From contig JAFWMS010000006.1 in NCBI GenBank assembly GCA_017545535.1, positions 1 to 45,869 of the forward strand: a stretch of DNA of 45,869 nt. Reading direction: 5' to 3'. This DNA is from Clostridia bacterium (GTDB lineage Bacteria > Bacillota > Clostridia > Christensenellales > CAG-138). A program made the translations under genes and the position numbers. Below the pieces are notes generated by a model. That model worked only from the letters and a program-made list of their open reading frames with translations, was not told where the DNA came from and ran no database searches. This document shows, in pieces, positions 1-10,132 of this stretch. Position 1 is the first letter of the stretch. Each line of letters opens with the position of its first letter.

Positions 1-3000
1 CGTCTTGCTGATCGTCAGACCGCCCTGCCGCACGTTCAGGATATTGTTACCGTTATAGTATGCACGGTAGCCGGAGACCGCTTCTTCACCGATAGTGTAT
101 TGGATCTCCGCCCCGTCTTCGTCGTACTGAGGCACGTTCTCAAACGTATACATCCACTTGCCGTCAGCGTCTGCTTTGACTTCCTGGCTGTCTACGACCT
201 CGTTCCCCTTCTTCAGGTTCACAGTGATGCTCTCAGGACGCACCTTGTCCGCATTGTCGTTGTCCAGCCACGTCTTCTCACCGCTGATCGTCAACGGGGA
301 ATATGTGTTCGTGAACGCAACCGTCGCGTTCGTCGCGATCGTCCCGCTCACGGTCAGATCAGACCCGTTCTTACCGGTCTCGCCGCCCGCAGACGGAATG
401 TACCCGACAACGCCGGTCTCCGTTACCGTGAACGTCGTCCCCGAACGCATGATGTTCGGAATCCTGACGTATTCGCCGTTCTTCAGCGTGAACGTTACCG
501 TGAAGCTGTTCTCTTCCGCCCCGCTTGACGCGCCTCTCAACAGCTGATTGATCATGTTCTGGACCATAGCCCGGCCCTGCGTCTCATCAATCACGCTGCC
601 GCTCAGAATTTCATCGATCAATGCCGTCACATCGCCGATGCTAAGCGCCGCAGGAATCGTCGCGCTCAAAGTGAAGGTGAACGCCTGATCCGGATCCGCA
701 CCTTCGCCTGCAACCGCCTTGCTGATCGTCAGGGCGCCGGCATACATGTTGGTTATGTCGTACGTCTTGGAATACATCTTGTACCCGGACACTGCGTCTT
801 CAACCACCCTGTAGGTGATCTTTTTCCCTTCGGCATCATACTCGGGTACATTCTTAAACGTGTACGTCCACTTGCCGTCAGCGTCAGCCGTGACTTCCTG
901 CGAAGCAACCTCCGTGGAGCCGTTCATCAGCCGCACAGTGATGCTCTCAGGACGCGTGTTGTCCACGTTATCGCCATCGACCCACGTCTTCTCGCCGCTG
1001 ATCGTGATGGCGGGCTTCACGGTCACTTTGCCGGCAATGCATTCAAATACCGTTGCGGGATCAACAGGACCGAAGTTCGCTGCCGAACTCGGCATGACCA
1101 AAGACACCGGGTACTCTCCGGGCTCCGCATCATCGGCGATCTTCAGTTTGAAAGTCCACGCAGTTCCGGTATACGTCTTATTACCGGAATTGCTGACGGC
1201 AAAACTGAACCCGTTTCTCCCAAGGGAGGACATCCAACTAAAGCCGCTGTCTTTAACGGCGCTCCCATTCACAAGCGCTAAAACGTCTGTATTGAAACTC
1301 CACGGGAACAAGCCGTTATTCATGCCTGCATTTTCCGTGATGGCAAGAGTCAGCGTGACCTCATCGCCAGGATAGCCCTCGGCCTCATCGATGCTCACAA
1401 TGAACTTCGGTATCAATTTCCAAGCGGCGTACAGCACGTTGGGCTGTCCGTCTTTGTCCGCGAAGATGTCTTCGCCCGCGGCGCAGAGGAGGTCCTCTTC
1501 AGTATAGACATCCTTCTGAACCTTGGACCAGCCGATGAAGATATAGCCTTCCTTGGTGCCGGCTGCGTCTGCACCCAGCGCCTGAACGGTCGTGTTCACC
1601 TGGGCCGTAATCTCACCGCCTGCACCGGTGCCGCCGTTGGCATCGAAGGTGATGGTGACCTTATCAAAGACAGTGCCTTCTACTTTTTCGTACTGGGCCT
1701 CCAGGGTAACCTTGCCCTGGGTGTCAGTAACGACTTCCACGGCGTCATCGGGGATCTCGAAGGTGTCATTGGGCATGAGCAGAACTTCGCCTGCCTTGGC
1801 GTTGCTGGCCTTCATAACCTTCCAGCCGATGAACAACCAGCCTTCGTCTACCGTCGTGGGAGGCGCACCCACCACGACCGTGGAAGAACTGGAATAAGTG
1901 CCATTGTCCGCAGGCGCACCGCTGCCATGCTCGCCCGCATCGTATTCAACGGAGACCACGCCGGGGAAGCGCCACTTGGCGATCAGGTTCACGTCGCTGG
2001 TGACCTTGCCGTATCCGTAAGCCTTGCCGGTGAGAGCGTCGAACCAGCCCACCAGCTCCCAGTGCTCACGCCGGACGTTCTGTTCCAGGGAGGTGCGGTC
2101 CAGCACCTCTTCAAAGTCCATATAGAAATCGCCGCTCTGGCCGCCGAACAGCTCGCCGCCGTTGGCATCCAGCGTGATATGGTACTTGATCTTCTGCCAC
2201 TTGGCGTACACCGTCACGTTGGCATCGAGCATTTCCGTATTAAAATCGAACGCCGTGCCAAAGGCAGGATCCGCGCACCAGCCTGCGAATTCATAACCGA
2301 CCGGCCCGTTGGTGGGCACGAAAGAAGCAAATTCGGAAAGGTTCGCCTGATAGTATACGCTCTCCGTGCGAACGTCCGCGTTGTTGGAATGGAACTTCAG
2401 CGTGTGGATGTTGCGGGTATAGTAAACATACGCGCCTTTATTCCCGATATCATTATAACTGATTTCAGTAGACGTTGTCGCATTCTGTGCACTGTTGATA
2501 TTGTTTCCGTTATTGTTATACTTATATACAGTAAACCCGATATATTCGTCGTTAAGGCGATAAAGCTGATTCCGATATAATTTCTCCGTGTGAAGCGTTA
2601 TCGAATAGTTGCCTTCGACATCCTGTCCCAGGAATGTAATATCTTTCCCTTTGCCCTCATCATCACTTTCCCGAGCATACATATCATGGGTGGTTTCATT
2701 TGTCGCGCCGGGAATAACGAACGACACCCAGGGGGTCGTGTTCCAGGCACTGTCACCATATGCTTCGTCATACCAGTAATAGCCGCTGCCAGCACTGGGC
2801 CATTCCGCTGCATCAAGCGCGGAGCCATAAAGGCCAGTCAGCGTCTTTATTGTATTCCAGCTACCCCACACTCCTCCTGAATATGTATTGAAGTTCAGCG
2901 TGATCACTTTACGATCGTAATACACGTTCAGAACGGTGGAGCCATCGCCCTTCACTTCGACAGAACCGGTGTCCGTATTCGCAGCATTATACTCGAAGTA

Positions 3001-5553
3001 GAACCCCATCCTGCCGATGGAAGATGTGCTGTTTCCGCCGAGACGGTTGTCCGCCGTGGTACCGCTGGTCGCCGTGTTGATCTGCACGCTGGCGCCGGTG
3101 GTCGCGGTCCGCTCCACGCTGTCAAAGTAGTCGTAGGTCTTGGCGTCGTTCGCCATGCCTACCGAATCCGTTGCCTTCTGCTGCCAGAAGACCACCGTGT
3201 ACTTGGTCTGCTTCGGATTCCACTTGGCGTACAGCTGCTGATGATCCGTCAGCACGGTACTCCAATTGAAGGCCGTTGTGCAGGCCTGATCGGTGTACCA
3301 GCCGCCAAAGTCATACCCGGTGCGAGTGGGGTCGGCGGGCTTCACGGTGGAAGCGGGCTGGCCATCTTCCACGGCCACGGGGCCGGTGTAGGACGCGCCG
3401 CCGCCGGTGCCGCCGTCGTTCTCGTCAAAGCGGATCCAGAAGGAGTTGACGATGATGGGGTACAGCAGGACGTTGGCGTTGGAAACCGTCACAGAAGTGA
3501 TCGGCTCAGTGGAGGACGCCGGATTCTCCGTCTGGGACCAACCCTTGAAGGACTGAGTGTCCAGCTTGGGGATGATGGTCACGTCGGTGACGTCCACTTC
3601 CTTGGAGGTCGCGCCGTCATCGAACAGAACCTCCTTGACTTCAACGGTCTCGCCGGTCTGGCCGTAGAACGTAATATAATAGGTAGTAACTAATTTGGCT
3701 TCCACCTCGATGGTGGTGGTCTCAGTGGCTTCAACCGTGGAACCGATCACGATTTCCGTCGTCCCGTTAAACCAGCCATGGAAGGTCTTGTTGGCAGGGA
3801 GCGGGGGGAAGCCCGGATCGGCGATGGTCTGGCCAGGGCGGAGGGTCTCTGTATTGAACAGCTCACCGTTCACGTTGAAGTTATAGGTGACGGTGATGTC
3901 CTCCTGCGAAGGATCGTCGATGTCATTCTCATGACCCTTCAGAGCATAAACGGAGAAGGAGGACGCCTTGAACGTGACCGTGCCATTATTGACGGGCACG
4001 CCCACATGGATGCGTTCTGAGTTGTGATAGACGTCGACCTTGCTGACGCCAATAAGCGCCGGGCTGGACACGGTGACCGAAACCGGCACATCCGGCTGCC
4101 AAGGCTGTTTGTTCTCATCCAGAATCGTAATGTCGTAAGAAACGAGCCAGCCCTCATCATTGGAAGACGTCCCCCTGGACTGGATGCCGGCAGCTTTCTT
4201 CAGCGAAACCTTCTTCTCGCTCAGCTTGTTCGCTTCCACCTCGCCATTGACAGGAAGCAGACCCGAAATCGTGACAGCGCCGCTGTTCAGCTCGGCGACT
4301 TTCAGCTCGGGCACCTTCTTCTCAGACTCCTCAACGGGCGCGGGAATGACAGTCTGAATGGACGCCTTCTCGATGGGCTCTTCGACCACGGGCTTCTCGA
4401 CCACGGGCTCCTCGATGACGGGCTCCTCGATGACGGGCTCCTCGACCACGGGCTCCTCGATGACGGGCTCCTCGACCACGGGCTCCTCGACCACGGGCTC
4501 CTCGATGACGGGCTCCTCGACCACGGGCTCCTCAACGATGGGCTCCTCAACGATGGGCTCCTCGACCACGGGCTCCTCGACCACGGGCTCCTCGACGATG
4601 GGCTCCTCGACGATGGGCTCCTCGACCACGGGCTCCTCGACCACGGGCTCCTCGACCACGGGCTCCTCGACCACGGGCTCCTCGATGATGGGCTCCTCGA
4701 TGACGGGCTCCTCGACCACGGGCTCCTCAATGATGGGCTCCTCAACGGCGGGTTCCTCGACCACGGGCGTCAGCGTGACAAACACACCCTGGCTTGCCGT
4801 CGGATCCTTAGGCACAGACACGGTGAACTTCTGGCGCACGATGGGCTCGAAGCCATCGCAGCTCACGCTGTAATAATAGATGCCGGGAACCAGCTCGTAG
4901 ACGTTCCGGGACTTCGCCTTCTGCTCCACGAAGTGGTCAGCCGCGTCCTTTGCATACACGGTGGCGACCGCACCGGCTTCGGACGGTTCGATACGGAAGA
5001 CGACCTTCACCGGCGCGTTGGGATCGACGGCGGGTGCAGCGGGCTCCTCAGCGGGAGCGGGCTCCTGAGCAGGCTCCTCGGCGGGAGCGGGTTCCTGAGC
5101 AGGCTCCTCAGCGGGAGCAGGCTCCTGAGCAGGCTCCTCGGCGGGAGCGGGCTCCTGAGCAGGCTCCTCAGCGGGAGCGGGCTCCTGAGCAGGCTCCTCG
5201 GCGGGAGCGGGCTCCTGAGCAGGCTCCTCAGCGGGAGCGGGCTCCTGAGCAGGCTCCTCGGCGGGAGCGGGCTCCTGAGCAGGCTCCTCGGCGGGAGCGG
5301 GCTCCTGAGCGGGAGCAGGCTCCTCAGCGGGAGCGGGCTCCTGAGCAGGCTCCTCGGCAGCAGGCTCCTCAGCAGCGGGCTCTTCCGCGGCAGGGGCTTC
5401 CACTTCCGTTGCACTCTCCTCCGGCTGGGTTTCTACCAGCGCGGGGGTTTCCGTCGCAGCAGGTTCTTCCGTGCCGTCGGCCGCAAAAGCGGTGACGGGG
5501 CACAGGGACAGAACCATCAAGATGCTGAGCAACAGAGAAATCGTCCTTTTCAT
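1..5553 (-). CDS. Giant InlB-repeat / Cna_B surface protein (C-terminus beyond window)
   Basis: The frame is open from ATG at 5553 to the left edge: 1851 codons without a stop, so the C-terminus is missing. Residues 1-24 are a signal peptide (MKRTISLLLSILMVLSLCPV..AFA). Residues about 55-170 are AQEPAPAEEP repeats. A short beta-rich module follows, then EEPVV/EEPVI repeats at about 260-395. From about 530 to 1375 come several InlB B-type (Listeria-Bacteroides) repeats, recognisable by 'GYDFGGWYTD' and 'LYAKW'. Residues about 1380-1490 resemble a cohesin-like fold (GDEVTLTLAI..GEYPVSL). After that come Cna_B modules (GEKTWVDGDN, RPESITV) alternating with a pilin-linker-like module (LTISKAVAGEG). 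Family knowledge suggests an elongated, wall-anchored adhesin or stalk. No sortase motif can be checked. A weak AAAGGG ribosome site precedes the start. Confidence 0.9.
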   Translation of the reverse strand, partial: MKRTISLLLSILMVLSLCPVTAFAADGTEEPAATETPALVETQPEESATEVEAPAAEEPAAEEPAAEEPAQEPAPAEEPAPAQEPAPAEEPAQEPAPAEEPAQEPAPAEEPAQEPAPAEEPAQEPAPAEEPAQEPAPAEEPAQEPAPAEEPAQEPAPAEEPAQEPAPAEEPAAPAVDPNAPVKVVFRIEPSEAGAVATVYAKDAADHFVEQKAKSRNVYELVPGIYYYSVSCDGFEPIVRQKFTVSVPKDPTASQGVFVTLTPVVEEPAVEEPIIEEPVVEEPVIEEPIIEEPVVEEPVVEEPVVEEPVVEEPIVEEPIVEEPVVEEPVVEEPIVEEPIVEEPVVEEPVIEEPVVEEPVVEEPVIEEPVVEEPVIEEPVIEEPVVEKPVVEEPIEKASIQTVIPAPVEESEKKVPELKVAELNSGAVTISGLLPVNGEVEANKLSEKKVSLKKAAGIQSRGTSSNDEGWLVSYDITILDENKQPWQPDVPVSVTVSSPALIGVSKVDVYHNSERIHVGVPVNNGTVTFKASSFSVYALKGHENDIDDPSQEDITVTYNFNVNGELFNTETLRPGQTIADPGFPPLPANKTFHGWFNGTTEIVIGSTVEATETTTIEVEAKLVTTYYITFYGQTGETVEVKEVLFDDGATSKEVDVTDVTIIPKLDTQSFKGWSQTENPASSTEPITSVTVSNANVLLYPIIVNSFWIRFDENDGGTGGGASYTGPVAVEDGQPASTVKPADPTRTGYDFGGWYTDQACTTAFNWSTVLTDHQQLYAKWNPKQTKYTVVFWQQKATDSVGMANDAKTYDYFDSVERTATTGASVQINTATSGTTADNRLGGNSTSSIGRMGFYFEYNAANTDTGSVEVKGDGSTVLNVYYDRKVITLNFNTYSGGVWGSWNTIKTLTGLYGSALDAAEWPSAGSGYYWYDEAYGDSAWNTTPWVSFVIPGATNETTHDMYARESDDEGKGKDITFLGQDVEGNYSITLHTEKLYRNQLYRLNDEYIGFTVYKYNNNGNNINSAQNATTSTEISYNDIGNKGAYVYYTRNIHTLKFHSNNADVRTESVYYQANLSEFASFVPTNGPVGYEFAGWCADPAFGTAFDFNTEMLDANVTVYAKWQKIKYHITLDANGGELFGGQSGDFYMDFEEVLDRTSLEQNVRREHWELVGWFDALTGKAYGYGKVTSDVNLIAKWRFPGVVSVEYDAGEHGSGAPADNGTYSSSSTVVVGAPPTTVDEGWLFIGWKVMKASNAKAGEVLLMPNDTFEIPDDAVEVVTDTQGKVTLEAQYEKVEGTVFDKVTITFDANGGTGAGGEITAQVNTTVQALGADAAGTKEGYIFIGWSKVQKDVYTEEDLLCAAGEDIFADKDGQPNVLYAAWKLIPKFIVSIDEAEGYPGDEVTLTLAITENAGMNNGLFPWSFNTDVLALVNGSAVKDSGFSWMSSLGRNGFSFAVSNSGNKTYTGTAWTFKLKIADDAEPGEYPVSLVMPSSAANFGPVDPATVFECIAGKVTVKPAITISGEKTWVDGDNVDNTRPESITVRLMNGSTEVASQEVTADADGKWTYTFKNVPEYDAEGKKITYRVVEDAVSGYKMYSKTYDITNMYAGALTISKAVAGEGADPDQAFTFTLSATIPAALSIGDVTALIDEILSGSVIDETQGRAMVQNMINQLLRGASSGAEENSFTVTFTLKNGEYVRIPNIMRSGTTFTVTETGVVGYIPSAGGETGKNGSDLTVSGTIATNATVAFTNTYSPLTISGEKTWLDNDNADKVRPESITVNLKKGNEVVDSQEVKADADGKWMYTFENVPQYDEDGAEIQYTIGEEAVSGYRAYYNGNNILNVRQGGLTISKT
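4374..4768 (-). repeat. 15-bp in-frame tandem repeat coding EEP(V/I)(V/I)
   Basis: About 26 tandem 15-base units lie inside the giant surface gene. Each codes Glu-Glu-Pro plus two residues that are only Val or Ile, in all four combinations. The 15-base unit keeps frame, so slippage would change stalk length without breaking the protein. The plus strand shows a serine/threonine-rich shadow frame over the same bases, which is not a gene. Confidence 0.9.
5037..5356 (-). repeat. 30-bp in-frame tandem repeat coding AQEPAPAEEP
   Basis: Roughly ten near-identical 30-base units near the 5' end of the giant surface gene code the decapeptide AQEPAPAEEP. The 5'-most and 3'-most units are irregular, as is typical of slippage-prone coding arrays. 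It probably forms an extended linker just after the signal peptide. Confidence 0.9.
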
Positions 5554-5594
5554 TTCTTTTTTTCCCTTTCTACGTTAGTCGACACAGTTGTTCA

Positions 5595-5708
5595 CTACAA
5601 ATCTTTTATCTTCACAACCGAAGCTGTTTCATGAGTATCCCCACCCGGGGAGTCGCCAGCCTGTTCGAGGTCCTCAGCGGATCGACCGCCGAAGATGTGG
5701 GCGAACAT
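5595..5708 (-). CDS. Candidate 37-aa small protein upstream of the giant surface gene
   Basis: ATG at 5708 is preceded by AAGGGC at ribosome-site distance and gives 37 residues beginning MFAHIFGGRSAEDLEQ and ending VVKIKDL. The stop lies 41 bases before the surface-protein start, on the same strand. I do not recognise the peptide. In support, an imperfect upstream copy (5850-5897) keeps the same ribosome-site-like bases and the spaced residues H-I-F-x-G-x-x-x-E-D. Against it are the very short length and the lack of a known family. It could equally be a leader peptide or the decayed end of a larger gene. Confidence 0.3.
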   Translation of the reverse strand: MFAHIFGGRSAEDLEQAGDSPGGDTHETASVVKIKDL

Positions 5709-6126
5709 GCTGCCCTTGCTTTTGGGCGGAGAAGAGGAACCGCTTTTTGCCCTTTCCCCTTGTCGCCACTATCAGCAAACACATTTTACCAACACAGCCA
5801 TCGAAAAACTCGTCAAAAACACGCTATGTTTTGTGCAGTGTTCGCTACTTCATCCTATATCTTCAACATACCAACCATCGAAGATATGGACGGACAAGCC
5901 CTTGCTTTTGCGGCACGCTTTGCACCGATCGCTCCTCGCAACCACACACTAAGGCAGACTACTACAGCCTTTTAGTCCTACATACCATAACACAACAGTT
6001 CAAGAAAATCCAGCGAATTTTTTAAGTAATTTATGAATTTTTTATGTTTATCCTTATTTATTTTTTATATCACCGAACGAAGACATAACAAATCGACCTG
6101 CTTTTTCGAGAAATTCCTAAAAATGG
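5709..6126. other. AT-rich intergenic spacer with a second mini-ORF copy and an inverted repeat
   Basis: No full gene is seen here. On the minus strand, TTG at 5897 opens a 15-residue frame (LSVHIFDGWYVEDIG, stop at 5850) behind the bases AAAAGCAAGGGC. The same bases precede the 37-residue candidate downstream. An 8-base inverted repeat (ATATCTTC at 5857-5864, GAAGATAT at 5880-5887) overlaps this frame. Bases about 6000-6120 are strongly AT-rich and probably hold the promoter of the giant gene, but I could not pick a convincing -35/-10 pair. Confidence 0.4.
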
Positions 6127-6155
6127 CAAAAAAACGGCCGCTGGGAAGCGGCCGT
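6127..6155 (-). terminator. Intrinsic terminator after the YdcF-like gene
   Basis: A perfect 9-base-pair GC-rich stem (ACGGCCGCT / AGCGGCCGT) with a 4-base loop is followed, in minus-strand sense, by seven T. It lies about 50 bases past the stop at 6204 and ends the rqcP-ispDF-uvrA-ydcF-like unit. Confidence 0.9.
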
Positions 6156-6203
6156 GCAAAAATAGTTTTATATTTGATATGTTTGATGCGCCTGCTGATC
6201 AGG

Positions 6204-6953
6204 TCATATCCAGCCCTTCAGGGTGTACCAGCAGATGCCCACGCACTCCCGGAGGAAGTTGTTGAGGGCGATGTACCACACGTCCGGCGCGCCGAGACCC
6301 CTTGCGGCGATGCCGCCCTTGCGAGCCACGGCGCCGGCGCGGAAGACGTGGAAGCGGGTGGTGACGAAGCCGATGGAGGCGTCTGAGCCCAAGGTCTCGT
6401 CGATGATCGCTTTGCTGAAGGCGAAGTTCTCCGCCGTGCTTTCGGCCCGATCCTCCAGGAGGATGCGGCTGGGGTCCAGGCCCCGGTGGGTGAGATAGCG
6501 AGCCATGGCGGAAGCCTCTGTGACGGACTCGCCGTCGCCCTGGCCGCCGGAGACCACCAGAATGGTTTCGGGGTGCACCACAGCATAGTCATAGGCCGTG
6601 TCCAGCCGGTTGCTGAGGACCCAGGTGACCCTGTCCCCGTGGACCGCCGCGCCCAGGACGATCAGGGCGTCGTAGTCCCCGTGGTCGCCCCGGTCGATGG
6701 CCCGGAGCATGAGGGAGCCCAGGAACAATAAAAACAGGCAGCCGAGGCCGTAGCAGACCAGGATAAATCGGCGCAGGAACAGCCAGAACCCGACGTCCAT
6801 CCAGGGCCAGAAGAGGCCCAGGAGGAGCAGCGGCGCGCCCAGCACCGCGGGCAGGATCACGCCTAAGTTGTAGTTGCTCAGGAAGCAGACGACGATGGTG
6901 TCCAGCACCAGGAAGCCGCCCACGACGAGGCAAAGGATGCGTAAGAATTTCAA
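6204..6953 (-). CDS. YdcF/SanA-like (DUF218) membrane protein
   Basis: 249 residues. The N-terminus has three hydrophobic segments (about 5-25, 30-48, 60-85). A soluble DUF218 domain follows with 'DALIVLGAAV', 'VVSGGQGDGESVTEA', 'ILLEDRAESTAEN' and 'VTTRFHVFRA', the usual signature blocks of the family. These proteins are linked to envelope integrity and bind nucleotide-like ligands, but the exact reaction is unsettled. The start is TTG at 6953, chosen because AAGGAG sits seven bases upstream and the hydrophobic segment begins there. It is the last gene of the unit, separated from uvrA by a structured repeat, and a strong terminator follows. Confidence 0.85.
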   Translation of the reverse strand: MKFLRILCLVVGGFLVLDTIVVCFLSNYNLGVILPAVLGAPLLLLGLFWPWMDVGFWLFLRRFILVCYGLGCLFLLFLGSLMLRAIDRGDHGDYDALIVLGAAVHGDRVTWVLSNRLDTAYDYAVVHPETILVVSGGQGDGESVTEASAMARYLTHRGLDPSRILLEDRAESTAENFAFSKAIIDETLGSDASIGFVTTRFHVFRAGAVARKGGIAARGLGAPDVWYIALNNFLRECVGICWYTLKGWI

Positions 6954-6976
6954 GGGTGAGACTCCTTTTTTTCTTT

Positions 6977-7113
6977 GCCGCTTTTTCTTTTCAGAAGAAA
7001 AGAAAAAGCGGCGGAAAAAGAAAAGCTTAATTGGGTTGAGGGAATGAGCAGCGAAGCATTTTCCCCTAATTGAAGTTCTTTTGGTCTCACCTTTTCTTTC
7101 AAGAAAAGGTGAG
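6977..7113 (-). repeat. Three-hairpin intergenic element, copy 1 (between uvrA and the YdcF-like gene)
   Basis: HP1 has 16-base perfect arms (6977-6992 and 6997-7012, GCCGCTTTTTCTTTTC) with a 4-base loop. Box A (GGAAAAAGAAAAGC) follows. The middle stem pairs GGGAATG with CATTTTCCC. Box B is GAAGTTCTTTTGG (7072-7084). HP2 has 13-base arms (7086-7098 and 7101-7113) around CTTTTCTTTCAAGAAAAG. HP2 starts seven bases after the uvrA stop, and HP1 ends 24 bases before the next start codon. No T-run follows either hairpin in the transcribed sense, so it is not an ordinary terminator. Confidence 0.85.
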
Positions 7114-7119
7114 GAGGCT

Positions 7120-9951
<2,832 letters not shown>

Positions 9952-9975
9952 GGTGATCCTTTACTTTTTTTCTTT

Positions 9976-10112
9976 GCGACTTTTTCTCTTTATACAAAGA
10001 GAAAAAGTCGCCCAAAAAGAGAAACTTGATTGGGATAATGGGATATCCAGATAAACAGCTTATCCCAAGTAAAGTTCTTTTGGTCGAACCTTTTCTTTCA
10101 AGAAAAGGTTCG
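9976..10112 (-). repeat. Three-hairpin intergenic element, copy 2 (between ispDF and uvrA)
   Basis: HP1 arms GCGACTTTTTCTCTTT (9976-9991) pair perfectly with 9996-10011 around a 4-base loop. Box A is CCAAAAAGAGAAAC. The middle stem is TTGGGATAA / TTATCCCAA, 9 bp. Box B is AAAGTTCTTTTGG (10071-10083). HP2 is 10085-10097 / 10100-10112. Compared with copy 1, the outer base pairs of HP1 and HP2 differ on both arms together, so pairing is kept. HP2 follows the ispDF stop and HP1 precedes the uvrA start by 24 bases. Confidence 0.85.
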
Positions 10113-10132
10113 GAAGCTTCCATTCCTTCCTC

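Noticed and set aside
4374..5356. CRISPR-like tandem array
   Set aside because: Units are contiguous 15- and 30-base coding repeats without unique spacers, and the reading frame continues on both sides.
4024..5634. 536-codon plus-strand frame of GLLDH and LLSG repeats
   Set aside because: It is the antisense reading of the EEPVV and AQEPAPAEEP arrays of the giant surface gene; it has no start signal of its own.
5640..5930. c-di-GMP (GEMM) riboswitch upstream of the giant surface gene
   Set aside because: The bases CGCAAAAGCAAGGGC resemble one GEMM segment, but the paired partner segment and tetraloop receptor could not be found, and the two copies fit a coding pattern better.
6977..7012. 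HP1 hairpins as ordinary intrinsic terminators
   Set aside because: No T-run follows in the transcribed sense, and HP1 sits just before start codons rather than after stops in copies 1-4.
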